64,000 bases of DNA from Chitinophagaceae bacterium (GTDB lineage Bacteria > Bacteroidota > Bacteroidia > Chitinophagales > UBA10324). The stretch spans positions 1 through 64,000 of the forward strand of contig JADJAG010000006.1 in assembly GCA_016704325.1 (NCBI GenBank). The letters run 5' to 3'. A program made the translations under genes and the position numbers. The notes beneath the pieces were generated by a model. That model did not search any database and was not told where the DNA came from. It saw only the letters and a program-made list of their open reading frames with translations. Of the stretch, positions 44,811 to 54,116 are shown piece after piece. The first letter of the stretch is position 1. Each line of letters starts with the position of its first letter.

Positions 44811-45977
44811 ATGAAAAAACATTACGTAGCCATTGTTTTCTTGCTTACAGCCATTGGTGCTTCTGCACAGGTGCCTTATAAGAATCTGAAGCCAGGCCAA
44901 ATATCCGGTGCTGAGATCAATCACCTTAAGTCAACCCGTTCTCCTGCACTGAACAGTAATACCCGTGATATTTATGAAATGTATGTTGATTACAGTTATG
45001 TGAACTATGACGACGTTGCATACCTTTTTAATTTTAGTTCCGATTATACAGGTGTTGACACTGCATTGAACTATTCTGCAGTGGTATTGAACAACCTGGT
45101 TGGCTACACAGATCCGGTGGATCCCGCCAATTCTTTGGTTGACTGGAGTGTTTTTGGTTTGTCGGATTCATTTCCCAGTGACGTACAAATCACTATTGAC
45201 AGTATCTACATGATTGCTTCACACGAGAACAATTCAGGTGAATTTAATAAGATTGAAGCCCAACTGGTAAAAACACTTGGTAGCGGTGCACCTTCACAAA
45301 GTGGTACCAGCGTACTTTGGTCTTATAAAGATTCTGTTGATTTTGGATTATCCTACAGCAATGAATGGTTAGGAGGCGATGCTTTTGTGCTTGCATTTGG
45401 ACCAGGCTATACACTTGAACCTGGCCAGAAAGCTGCTTTCAACTTCATCTACAGAAATCCAAGTAAACTGGACACTTTCGCAGTAGTGGGTGGTTGCCTG
45501 GATGATGGACAGGGTGGCTCAATTTCACCGAGTACCTATGCAACTTCTTACATGCGTTATCCGCCCTTTATTACTTCGGTATACCAGTGCGTTGACATCG
45601 TGTATATTGATGGCGCCGGAAACCCTGTAGGCTATTTCGCTGCTCAGAATTGGATAGACTGGTTTAAGGTGACGATCAATACAGAATTAACAGGTATTGC
45701 TGATAATTTTGATAACCTGAATCTTACTACCATCTACCCAAACCCTGCTGTAGATCAGACACAAATTCTTTATGGTCTACATACAGCAGAAGATGTTACC
45801 ATTGACCTGTATGATGTTGCAGGAAGATTCGTAGCTAACCTGTATAAAGGAAATGATGCAGGTGGATCTTATGTTCGCAAAGTAGATTTAAGTAATGTGG
45901 CTTCAGGTGCCTATATGGTTTCTTTAAAAGCCGGAAATGGTTCGCCTGTAGTTTCTAAAATAATTGTAAGTAAGTAA
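44811..45977 (+). CDS. T9SS-secreted protein of unknown function, type A sorting tail
   Basis: A 388-residue exported protein. MKKHYVAIVFLLTAIGASAQ is a standard signal peptide. The middle is about 280 residues of beta-rich sequence (for example SYVNYDDVAYLFNFSSDY, LGGDAFVLAFGPGYTLEPGQ) that I cannot place. The C-terminus is a type A sorting domain: LTTIYPNPAVDQTQILYGL, DLYDVAGRFVANLY, DLSNVASGAYMVSLKAG and KIIVSK. A terminator follows. Same orientation as the preceding T9SS gene. Confidence 0.82.
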   Translation: MKKHYVAIVFLLTAIGASAQVPYKNLKPGQISGAEINHLKSTRSPALNSNTRDIYEMYVDYSYVNYDDVAYLFNFSSDYTGVDTALNYSAVVLNNLVGYTDPVDPANSLVDWSVFGLSDSFPSDVQITIDSIYMIASHENNSGEFNKIEAQLVKTLGSGAPSQSGTSVLWSYKDSVDFGLSYSNEWLGGDAFVLAFGPGYTLEPGQKAAFNFIYRNPSKLDTFAVVGGCLDDGQGGSISPSTYATSYMRYPPFITSVYQCVDIVYIDGAGNPVGYFAAQNWIDWFKVTINTELTGIADNFDNLNLTTIYPNPAVDQTQILYGLHTAEDVTIDLYDVAGRFVANLYKGNDAGGSYVRKVDLSNVASGAYMVSLKAGNGSPVVSKIIVSK

Positions 45978-45998
45978 TTTGCTGCCGGAAACAGTTGA

Positions 45999-46028
45999 AA
46001 AAAGCAGGACGTTCTGTCCTGCTTTTTT
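45999..46028 (+). terminator. Rho-independent terminator after the T9SS gene at 44811
   Basis: AAAAAGCAGGAC pairs with GTCCTGCTTTTT around a short GTTCT loop, and the T-rich side continues with TTTT. It lies 21 bases after the stop. Confidence 0.85.
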
Positions 46029-46102
46029 TATGCACTTTTCTATCAGGTTATGAACTGTTGAACCTGATTACGATCCATACTAATTGCCATTGCTAATAAT
46101 TC

Positions 46103-46110
46103 TATTTTTG
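46103..46110 (+). promoter_or_regulatory. Candidate -7 box for the PIG-L gene
   Basis: TATTTTTG matches TAnnTTTG. An upstream TTG at 46084-46086 lies 16 bases away. The ATG is at 46132. Confidence 0.45.
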
Positions 46111-46131
46111 AAAATAATTAATTCAATCCCG

Positions 46132-48609
46132 ATGCTACAGCGTTTACTTGTCATTTCAGGTGTGATATGGAGCTTATTGACTCCTCTATGCATTGTTGCG
46201 CAGGTTTCACCTGCTGCAAATGCTGCAGAGATAAAGCTACAGTTGAACAAACTCAATGTATTGGGTAGCGTGCTTTATGTAGCTGCACATCCAGATGATG
46301 AGAATACACGCTTGATTTCCTATTTAGCTAAAGAGAAATTGTACCGCACCGGTTATCTTTCTCTCACGCGCGGTGACGGAGGACAAAATCTTATTGGCAA
46401 TGAACTTGGGCCATTGCTTGGTTTAATCAGGACGCAGGAGTTGCTGGCTGCCAGGCGGATTGATGGTGGTGAGCAATTTTTTACGCGAGCAAATGATTTT
46501 GGTTATACCAAGAGCCCGGAAGAAACTTTCACTTTCTGGAATAAGGATTCGATCCTGGCTGATATGGTATTTGTTATCCGTTCTTTTCAGCCCGATGTTA
46601 TCATTTGCAGATTCCCGGCTACAGGGGAAGGTGGCCATGGTCAGCATACTGCCTCAGCTATCCTGGCTCAGGAAGCATTTACAGCAGCAGCGGATGCCAA
46701 AAGATTTCCGGAACAGCTCAAGCAGGTTTCTGTCTGGCAGGTGAAAAGACTCTTGTGGAACACATTCAGCTTCGGTGCTACCAATACTACCTCAGAAGAT
46801 CAGTTTAAGATAGATGTAGGAGTTTATAATAAATTACTTGGAAGGGGTTATTCCGAAATCGCGGCAGACAGCCGTTCGATGCATAAGAGTCAGGGTTTTG
46901 GTGCGGGCAAAAACAGGGGCGTTCAATGGGAATACTTTAAGACGATAGCAGGTGAGGCACCTGTAAATGATTTGTTGAGTGGAGTTGTAGCAGGTTGGGG
47001 CAGGGTTGCCGGTTCATCATCAATACAAACGATGGTGGATCAATTGATCGCAGCATACAGAATGGAAGACCCTGCTGCATCAGTTGATGGTTTAGTAAAA
47101 TTGTATAGCGCATTACAATCGTTACCTGACAGCTATTGGAAAATGCAAAAGATGAAAGAAACGGAACAACTCATTTGTATTTGTTCCGGATTATGGATGG
47201 AAGCTTATTCGACTAAGACCACACTATCTCCGGGGATGCTGCTTGAATGGAAAGTACAGGCAATCAACAGGGGAACGGTTCCTGTGATTTTGAAATCAAT
47301 ACGTGTACAGCAATTCGACAGTACAATGAATGTTACGTTGCGCAACAATGAACTGCTCACCCTTCAACGAAAACAGTTACTCGATCCAAATACACCTGTA
47401 ACACAGCCATATTGGTTACAGCAACCCTACACACTTGGTGAATACCGGATTCCGGAACGTTCACTGGTTTTGAAACCAGAAAATGAAGCGGCAGCATATG
47501 CCGAATTCAACGTGGAAATTGCAGGTAAGAATTTTGTTTTTAAGCGGCCATTGGTTTACAAATCGGTGGATCCTGTGCGTGGAGAGGTTTACAGGCAACT
47601 GGAGGTCGCACCGGCCATTACGGCTACTATTGATGAACCCACCTACCTCTTCAGCACTGCTCAATCAAGGGTTGTTAAAGTGAATCTGAAATCCGGTATT
47701 GAGAATGCTGGTGGAACTGTTTCATTAGAAGTTCCAAAGGGATGGGTAGTTACGCCGGCAGGAATTCCCTTTGAATTAAAAAGTATAGGTGACGAACGTG
47801 CTGTGAGTTTCTCAGTTTCTCCGGCCACCGGTGCAATAAAGGCGGCTGTTGATACGATGACTGCAATCGTAACCTTGAATGGAAAAAAATTAGACCGCGG
47901 ACTGCTGAACATCAGTTATGATCATATTCCTGCAATCACCATCTATCCCACTTCAAGTGCAAAACTCGTGAGTGTGCCATTGGTAATTAAGGGCCGGAAT
48001 ATTGGTTATCTGAAAGGGGCCGGTGATTTGATACCGGAAATGCTCCAACAAATCGGGTATACGGTAACCATGCTCAGTGATGAGGAGATTGCCAACGGAA
48101 ACCTTTCGGTTTATGATGCAATTGTTACAGGCGTTCGTGCATATAATACTAACGACCGGTTGAAGTTTTTGAATGATAAGTTATTGGAGTATGTAAAGGC
48201 GGGAGGGATCTTGCTGGTACAATACAATACTTCAGGCAACGACCTGGTCATGAATAATTTTGGACCGTATCCATTTAAAATTTCCAGGGAACGGGTAACA
48301 GACGAACAGGCGCAGGTTACTTTTTTACAACCCGATGCAGCTGTTTTACAAACTCCGAATAAAATCACACCGGCAGATTTTGACGGATGGGTGCAGGAAC
48401 GAGGTCTGTATTTTCTTGCCGATATTGACAGTAACTATCAGAAGATATTTGCCATGAATGATAAAGGAGAACAACCGAAGGATGGGTCGTTAGTAGTATG
48501 CAATTATGGTAAAGGAAGGTATGTCTATACCGGGCTTTCTTTTTTCCGTGAATTGCCGGCAGGTGTACCGGGCGCATACAGGTTGTTTGTTAACCTGATT
48601 TCCAAATAG
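46132..48609 (+). CDS. Secreted PIG-L-family deacetylase with C-terminal ThuA-like region
   Basis: An 825-residue exported protein. The ATG at 46132 is chosen because it starts a signal peptide ending CIVAQ. The PIG-L (LmbE) zinc motif is AAHPDDENTR with H53, D55 and D56, and the later zinc histidine lies in GEGGHGQHTAS. A middle beta region (about 380-620) resembles an NEW3/CARDB-type domain. Residues about 640-825 resemble a ThuA/glutamine amidotransferase-like alpha/beta fold (DEEIANGNLSVYDAIVTG, YVKAGGILLVQYN). PIG-L enzymes deacetylate GlcNAc groups. The gene is convergent with the GH20/ROK pair, which fits amino sugar metabolism. Confidence 0.8.
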   Translation: MLQRLLVISGVIWSLLTPLCIVAQVSPAANAAEIKLQLNKLNVLGSVLYVAAHPDDENTRLISYLAKEKLYRTGYLSLTRGDGGQNLIGNELGPLLGLIRTQELLAARRIDGGEQFFTRANDFGYTKSPEETFTFWNKDSILADMVFVIRSFQPDVIICRFPATGEGGHGQHTASAILAQEAFTAAADAKRFPEQLKQVSVWQVKRLLWNTFSFGATNTTSEDQFKIDVGVYNKLLGRGYSEIAADSRSMHKSQGFGAGKNRGVQWEYFKTIAGEAPVNDLLSGVVAGWGRVAGSSSIQTMVDQLIAAYRMEDPAASVDGLVKLYSALQSLPDSYWKMQKMKETEQLICICSGLWMEAYSTKTTLSPGMLLEWKVQAINRGTVPVILKSIRVQQFDSTMNVTLRNNELLTLQRKQLLDPNTPVTQPYWLQQPYTLGEYRIPERSLVLKPENEAAAYAEFNVEIAGKNFVFKRPLVYKSVDPVRGEVYRQLEVAPAITATIDEPTYLFSTAQSRVVKVNLKSGIENAGGTVSLEVPKGWVVTPAGIPFELKSIGDERAVSFSVSPATGAIKAAVDTMTAIVTLNGKKLDRGLLNISYDHIPAITIYPTSSAKLVSVPLVIKGRNIGYLKGAGDLIPEMLQQIGYTVTMLSDEEIANGNLSVYDAIVTGVRAYNTNDRLKFLNDKLLEYVKAGGILLVQYNTSGNDLVMNNFGPYPFKISRERVTDEQAQVTFLQPDAAVLQTPNKITPADFDGWVQERGLYFLADIDSNYQKIFAMNDKGEQPKDGSLVVCNYGKGRYVYTGLSFFRELPAGVPGAYRLFVNLISK

Positions 48610-48627
48610 GTAGGTATTGGTCTTATG

Positions 48628-50943
48628 CTATTGCACGCTTATTTCATCGGCAAATAACCAGGCCGGATGGCCGGCGCCGCTTTTGCCGGAAGGAATAATT
48701 CCGTAGTTGACAGCGGTAATCTTAATGTAACGTGCCTGTGTTTTTTCAAATAAGAATGCTGCACTTCTCCCGCCGTTTTTCTCAATGGCTTCCGTAGTCT
48801 TTTTTCCTGCAACCCTGAAATTATTTCCATCTAGTGAGAGTGCAATGGTAACTTCTTTGGGAAGGTAGATCCAGCTACCTTCAGCATGCAGGAGACCAAG
48901 TGTTATTTTGGATACATTTTCCGGTTGTCCAAGATCAATAACTGCTTCGAGGTTTGTGCCGGAGAAACCCAACCACTCACTGCCATTCCAGGGTAACCGG
49001 CCGGAGATTCCATTGACCAGTGTGAATGAGCCTCCGTTGTTATATCGTTGATCCGGTTCATTGCCCAAAGTAATCGTGCGACCGGTAGCCAAATTCATGT
49101 TAAAAGATTTTACTACTTCAGCGCTTTTTATTCCTGATGCATCCCGGGCAATAGCATTCATGATTACTGATTTGCTGATGGCAACATCAATGGGGCCGGC
49201 TTCGAATTGCGTATTGTTGGTGGCCTGAAGGATTTCATTTTCATAAGAACTCAGGTTATAGTTGATCAAAGCTGCAGGATCTCCGGAAGTAAGTCTTACG
49301 ATGAGTCCGTTTTTATGGTTATTCCTTCTTATCTCCATTTTTACCTCGTAGAGGGCTTTTGAATAATATATCCCATTCCTGTTGAATTCCGGAAAATGAT
49401 AAGAGGTAAGGCGTTTTGTGAAATCTTTGAAGTTCCGGTTTTCTTTTTTTGTCCAAAGCACTTCACTCATGGCACACATTCTTGGAAATATCATGTATTG
49501 CAACTTGGAGAAGGTTGGAATGTATTCCGTCCACACGTTGGCCTGGCCACCCAAAATGAGTAGCTGTTTTTCTTTCGGTAAGGCATCAGGCGTTGGTTCA
49601 AAGGCATATACTTTATCCAATGGTATAAATCCGCCAATAGCCAGCGGCTCTGTGCCATTCGCTGACTGGTAGTAATCGAAATAACAAAATTCAGTGGGTG
49701 ACATAACCACTTCATGACCTGCTGATGCAGCTGCAATGCCACCTTCCATTCCGCGCCAACTCATTACTGCAGCATTGGGTGAGAGTCCGCCTTCCAGAAT
49801 TTCATCCCAACCAATAATGCTCCTGCCATGCTGATTCACAAAGTCATCTATCTGCCCGGTAAAATAACTTTGAAGGGCAGTTTCATCTTTAAGTCCAAGC
49901 TGCACCATCAGGTTCTGACAATATTCGCTTTTTTCCCACTGCTCTTTTGGGCATTCATCTCCACCTATATGGATATAATGAGACGGAAAGAGATCCATTA
50001 CTTCCAGCAGCACATTCTTCATAAATTCGATGGATTCCCCGGTAGGGCAAAGCACATTGTTGTATACCCCCCAGGTCTTTCCTACTTCAAAGGTAGTACC
50101 TCCACAAGCCAGCTGCGGATAAGCAGCCAGCAATGCCTGCACATGACCCGGCATTTCAATTTCCGGAACAATAGTGATAGCGCGTTTTTCAGCGTAAGCA
50201 ACTATTTCCCTGACATCCTCCTGAGTATAAAATCCGCCATATCGCACCGTATCAAAAGTAGGTTCATTACTGTAATGTCCGATTAGGGTTCCATTGCGCC
50301 ATGCACCTGTTGAGGTGAGTAAGGGGTATTTTTTTATTTCTATTCGCCAACCCTGATCATCGGTAAGGTGCCAATGAAAGGTATTGAACTTATAAGCAGC
50401 GAGATAGTCAATGTATTGTTTCACCTCTTCTTTCGAAAAGAAATGTCTGGCCACATCAAGATGCATTCCGCGCCATTTATAACGGGGATAATCACTGATC
50501 GTTGCAACAGGAATAGTGTACCGGGCAGTGGCAGTATCCTCCACTATTAACTGAAGCAATGTCTGCATGCCATAGAAAATGCCGGCACCATCAGCCGATT
50601 TGATGGTGACCTCATTTTCATTAACAATTAGTTTATAACCTTCTTCCGGAATATCAGCACTGGAGCTTCTAACCAGGTTGATGGCCTGCAGCGTTTTGTA
50701 AGGAGCAGTGGCAAAAACATTGCTGTTTCTAAGTTTTTTTAGCAACCGCTCATTTAGCATGTTGCCGGTGGCAGAATCTGCCGGATTATTCCATTTTACG
50801 GCTGTTTCATTGGTAAGTTGAAACCGGCCTTCCGAAATTAAAACAGAAACTGGTTGAGGAATTATTCCATGCAACGATTGAATTTGTGCATAGCTTCTGA
50901 AACTGATGATCAGTAAAATGATAAGTATTGCCTGCTGATGCAT
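48628..50943 (-). CDS. GH20 beta-N-acetylhexosaminidase
   Basis: A 771-residue exported enzyme. The ATG at 50941-50943 starts a signal peptide (MHQQAILIILLIISFRSYAQ). It begins one base after the stop of the ROK gene. Domains in order: GH20b N-terminal domain (about 25-150), GH20 barrel (about 155-500) with GMHLDVARHFFSK, HWHLTDDQGWR and the catalytic pair D329-E330 in HIGGDECPKEQW, a beta-rich domain, and a galactose-binding-like C-terminus (WLGFSGTNLEAVIDLG, ARYIKIT). It removes terminal GlcNAc or GalNAc by substrate-assisted catalysis. All catalytic residues are present. Confidence 0.93.
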   Translation of the reverse strand: MHQQAILIILLIISFRSYAQIQSLHGIIPQPVSVLISEGRFQLTNETAVKWNNPADSATGNMLNERLLKKLRNSNVFATAPYKTLQAINLVRSSSADIPEEGYKLIVNENEVTIKSADGAGIFYGMQTLLQLIVEDTATARYTIPVATISDYPRYKWRGMHLDVARHFFSKEEVKQYIDYLAAYKFNTFHWHLTDDQGWRIEIKKYPLLTSTGAWRNGTLIGHYSNEPTFDTVRYGGFYTQEDVREIVAYAEKRAITIVPEIEMPGHVQALLAAYPQLACGGTTFEVGKTWGVYNNVLCPTGESIEFMKNVLLEVMDLFPSHYIHIGGDECPKEQWEKSEYCQNLMVQLGLKDETALQSYFTGQIDDFVNQHGRSIIGWDEILEGGLSPNAAVMSWRGMEGGIAAASAGHEVVMSPTEFCYFDYYQSANGTEPLAIGGFIPLDKVYAFEPTPDALPKEKQLLILGGQANVWTEYIPTFSKLQYMIFPRMCAMSEVLWTKKENRNFKDFTKRLTSYHFPEFNRNGIYYSKALYEVKMEIRRNNHKNGLIVRLTSGDPAALINYNLSSYENEILQATNNTQFEAGPIDVAISKSVIMNAIARDASGIKSAEVVKSFNMNLATGRTITLGNEPDQRYNNGGSFTLVNGISGRLPWNGSEWLGFSGTNLEAVIDLGQPENVSKITLGLLHAEGSWIYLPKEVTIALSLDGNNFRVAGKKTTEAIEKNGGRSAAFLFEKTQARYIKITAVNYGIIPSGKSGAGHPAWLFADEISVQ

Positions 50944-50944
50944 C

Positions 50945-51904
50945 TTATGAAACAAGGCTCAGTTCATTCCAGATCAGGGATGCTGCACCCAGGATAGCGG
51001 CATCGCCATCGTGCAATGAAGAATGAAGGATCTTCACTTTTCCCTGGTATACCTTGAGCAGATTCTTTTCAAAACTCTCGCGGGTTGGCTTAAAGATCAA
51101 TTCGCCTGACTGGGCAAGCCCTCCAAAAAGAAAAATAGCCTTAGGACTGAAATAGGTTACTGCATTGGCCAGTGCCAGGCCTAATATATGCCCGGTGTAT
51201 TTGAATGCCTGCAGCGCTTCTTCATCTCCCTCTCTGGCTAGTTGAAAAATGTAGGCGGAATCAATTTTCTTCGGATCAATAGCAGCACGTTTATCTTTTT
51301 CAGCCAAAAATTTCATATAGGACTTGCGGATTCCCGTAGCTGACGTATAGGTTTCTAGGCAACCATAACGGCCGCAACCGCACAGTCGATTACTATCTTC
51401 TTTAATTATGGTATGCCCCATTTCACCGGCAAAGCCATCGTGGCCATAAACCAGCGCTCCATTGGAAACAATACCACTGCCAAGACCAGTTCCAAGGGTG
51501 ATGAAGAGAAAATCCTTCATGTTTTTTGCACCTCCAAACCGCATTTCACCCATTGCTGCGGCCTTAGCATCGTTGGTGAGCGCTACAGGTAAATTGAAAG
51601 CTTCATGGAAAAGTTTAGATAGATGCACGACCCCTTTCCATGGCAGGTTTGGAGCAAACTCCACTGTGCCTGTATAGAAGTTACCATTAGGGCTGCCGAT
51701 ACCAACACCCACTAATTCCATATCGTCCTGCGTTAGTGCCAATTGCAGAATAGACGCAGTTAAAACATGCGTAAAATCTTCCACCTTTTTAAAAGCAGCT
51801 GTATTCACTTTATCCTGAACCAGGACGTTTCCGTCTTCATCTACCAGCCCAAATTTGGTATTCGTGCCACCAATATCAATACCAACAACCATTTTATTTG
51901 ACAT
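50945..51904 (-). CDS. ROK-family sugar kinase
   Basis: A 319-residue cytoplasmic kinase. The phosphate motif is GIDIGGTNTKFG, the sugar-binding ExGH segment reads AGEMGHTII, and the ROK zinc motif is CGCGRYGCLETY. The absence of an N-terminal helix-turn-helix shows that it is a kinase rather than a repressor. It is annotated glucokinase in most genomes. Close coupling with a GH20 hexosaminidase (stop and ATG separated by one base) makes GlcNAc or a related amino sugar a good candidate substrate, by inference. Confidence 0.85.
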   Translation of the reverse strand: MSNKMVVGIDIGGTNTKFGLVDEDGNVLVQDKVNTAAFKKVEDFTHVLTASILQLALTQDDMELVGVGIGSPNGNFYTGTVEFAPNLPWKGVVHLSKLFHEAFNLPVALTNDAKAAAMGEMRFGGAKNMKDFLFITLGTGLGSGIVSNGALVYGHDGFAGEMGHTIIKEDSNRLCGCGRYGCLETYTSATGIRKSYMKFLAEKDKRAAIDPKKIDSAYIFQLAREGDEEALQAFKYTGHILGLALANAVTYFSPKAIFLFGGLAQSGELIFKPTRESFEKNLLKVYQGKVKILHSSLHDGDAAILGAASLIWNELSLVS

Positions 51905-52105
51905 GTATGCGTATTAATTTGCGGGTTAAGATCAGCAGAATAATTGCTATAACAAAATCCCCCATGTGGATTTCCAGGAGATTACAACTTTTACTTAACG
52001 GGAACATCCTATGAAATGGTTGTTTCCAATCATTTGCAAAAGGAAAAAGTCCTATCGGTGTAATCACATGCCTGTCGTGTTAATTGCATGCTAAACTGCC
52101 AATTG

Positions 52106-53437
52106 TTACCAGATATTGTTTGCTTTTTCTACAATTACTTTGTTCCTGGTAATAATGGAAGGTTTGAATTTTTTTCCGGAGAGAATCTCTATTCCTTCCC
52201 AGTTACCATTGTTGCAACGGGATGTGAGGGTACAGCCATCCAGTATGAGCGTAGCTTTTGGCATCAAAGTGATTTTTGATCCGGGTGGCATGGATACAGT
52301 GCAGCGAATGGTAAGCGTGGCATTATTTTCTACCACAAGGTCGCCGAAAATATCCATCGAACCGGCCCATTCAACCTGCTCACCGGAAGCGATCGACATC
52401 GATTTTTCCGGCTGGTAGTTGCACCAGTCATTCACCAGGTATTTACGTGTGGTTTTATCATTATAAAAGCCCATACAGATTTTTGCAATCTGGCAGGGGG
52501 TGTATGCCATTTGATAGGCATTGTAATCCATCACATTGTTAGAACATACATCGCAGGGAGGTGCGCCGAAATTCCAGCAACCGGGATGCTTGGGTGTATC
52601 ATCACATCCATCATCCACATTCCATGAATGGGAGAGACCGAGGCAGTGGCCAAGTTCATGATTCATTAATGCTGATAAGGTCCAGGTAGTAAATTTCAAT
52701 GTATCACCATTCTCCATGACTACCGGATTCTTCCAAAGGTGGTAGGAACCCACCAGTTTTGCCCATGATCCGGTGCCTACCCCGTCGCTGGATGCTTTAT
52801 AGGTTGGGCTGGCAACACTATCTGGGTAATGCTCAATAATAAAAATATTGATCACCTTGTCTTTTTGTGTACCGTATAATTCATATTGACGGCGGTCAAA
52901 TACATTATCTTTTTTCTTTGATTTTTTATTCATTGCAAATAAAGAATCATTGCGGTGATAATAGATGCCATCGTCATTTGGATTTGCAGGATCACCGGCA
53001 AGCACATAGCGGAAGGGGATAGGAACCACTTCGGTAGAGTTCTCCTTAGGAAGATTCATTTTTTCATTTTTGTTCAACCTGTTATTCGCATCGTCTACCA
53101 GTTGCCTGAAAAAACCCTTTGACGTCGCTTCCTGGAAATTGTTTTTACCCTCTCCGTCCTGGATGATGTGAAAATTCACCTTTACTAACCGCATTGGGGT
53201 GTAAGCAGGGTTTAAAGAATCATACAGGTAAGCCTGGTACGTGGTGCATGATTTTGAATTGTATTTTTTAGCCGCAGTATCAACGGTTGCGTCAGCACGG
53301 GTAGCAAAGCGGGTGGTTGATTTTTGGGCAGATACTTTAGTTATCTGTAATAAAAAAATAATGAGGAATAAAACATTGCCCTGAAACAGTATCGTGAATG
53401 GTACTTTGTAAAGCTTCCGGAATTTCAATTTTAACAT
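52106..53437 (-). CDS. Secreted M43 (pappalysin/cytophagalysin) zinc metalloprotease
   Basis: A 443-residue exported protease. The N-terminus has a hydrophobic export segment ending KVSAQ. The catalytic zinc motif is HExxHxxGxxH: H260, E261, H264 and H270 in NHELGHCLGLSH. The met-turn lies downstream in NNVMDYNAY, as in M43. The region from about 360 to 443 is beta-rich (IFGDLVVENNATLTIRC), perhaps a carbohydrate- or surface-binding tail. No T9SS tail pattern was found. It is divergent from the lipoprotein at 53549. Confidence 0.87.
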   Translation of the reverse strand: MLKLKFRKLYKVPFTILFQGNVLFLIIFLLQITKVSAQKSTTRFATRADATVDTAAKKYNSKSCTTYQAYLYDSLNPAYTPMRLVKVNFHIIQDGEGKNNFQEATSKGFFRQLVDDANNRLNKNEKMNLPKENSTEVVPIPFRYVLAGDPANPNDDGIYYHRNDSLFAMNKKSKKKDNVFDRRQYELYGTQKDKVINIFIIEHYPDSVASPTYKASSDGVGTGSWAKLVGSYHLWKNPVVMENGDTLKFTTWTLSALMNHELGHCLGLSHSWNVDDGCDDTPKHPGCWNFGAPPCDVCSNNVMDYNAYQMAYTPCQIAKICMGFYNDKTTRKYLVNDWCNYQPEKSMSIASGEQVEWAGSMDIFGDLVVENNATLTIRCTVSMPPGSKITLMPKATLILDGCTLTSRCNNGNWEGIEILSGKKFKPSIITRNKVIVEKANNIW

Positions 53438-53502
53438 AGTTGGCAGTGTTGCTTTTTACCTTCTTTGGTTTGATAAGTTAGCTGCTGGCAAATTAGTCAA
53501 AC

Positions 53503-53534
53503 TTTGTCTTTTGAATTGAATTCATGTAGGTTTG
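53503..53534 (+). promoter_or_regulatory. Candidate promoter TTTG-N20-TAGGTTTG
   Basis: TTTG at 53503-53506 and TAGGTTTG at 53527-53534 match the Bacteroidota -33/-7 consensus with a 20-base spacer. The lipoprotein ATG is at 53549. Confidence 0.55.
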
Positions 53535-53548
53535 CAAAAAAACAATTC

Positions 53549-54073
53549 ATGCGCTACCTGAGCTTTTGTCTGTTGTTGGTTACCCTGGTTTCCTGTACTT
53601 CACAAAAAGAGCAGGATGCTATTGAAATTAAAACAAACCTTGATCTGGTTGATCAGGGCTTTAATGACAATAAGCTTGATACCGCTGCATCCAGGAAAGC
53701 GGAGACAGAGATTAAAGCATTTGTTGCAGCGTATCCGGAGGATTCCCTTTCAGCGGGTTATTTGTTCAAGTTGGGAATGCTTTACCAGAAACAGAGAAAT
53801 TTCAAGGAAGCGATCGATGCTTTTGATAAAGTTTATACAGATTACCCGACTTCAGGGTATAGCCGGAATGCTGTTTTTCTGCAGGGATTTTTATATGCGA
53901 ATGAACTCAACAATTTGGATAAAGCAAAAGAAAAGTATGAACTCTACCTGGAGAAGTATTCAGGCATTGATCCGAAAATGACCAGTGATGTACAGATGGA
54001 GTTGCAGAACCTTGGTAAGTCACCTGATGAGATACTTAAGGAAATACAGGCGAAGGAAGGGGCAGCGATATGA
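53549..54073 (+). CDS. TPR-containing lipoprotein
   Basis: A 174-residue lipoprotein; the ATG at 53549 starts a lipobox leader (MRYLSFCLLLVTLVSC). The mature part is helical with TPR-type repeats (GYLFKLGMLYQKQRNFKEAIDAFD, DKAKEKYELYLEKYSG), the layout of BamD-like or YbgF-like envelope proteins. A partner-binding role in the periplasm or outer membrane is likely. It overlaps nothing and has its own promoter-like sequence. The substrate or partner is unknown. Confidence 0.8.
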   Translation: MRYLSFCLLLVTLVSCTSQKEQDAIEIKTNLDLVDQGFNDNKLDTAASRKAETEIKAFVAAYPEDSLSAGYLFKLGMLYQKQRNFKEAIDAFDKVYTDYPTSGYSRNAVFLQGFLYANELNNLDKAKEKYELYLEKYSGIDPKMTSDVQMELQNLGKSPDEILKEIQAKEGAAI

Positions 54074-54116
54074 TACGTGAGTAAGAGGAAGGAATTGCCG
54101 GGTGGTAGTAAAACTT

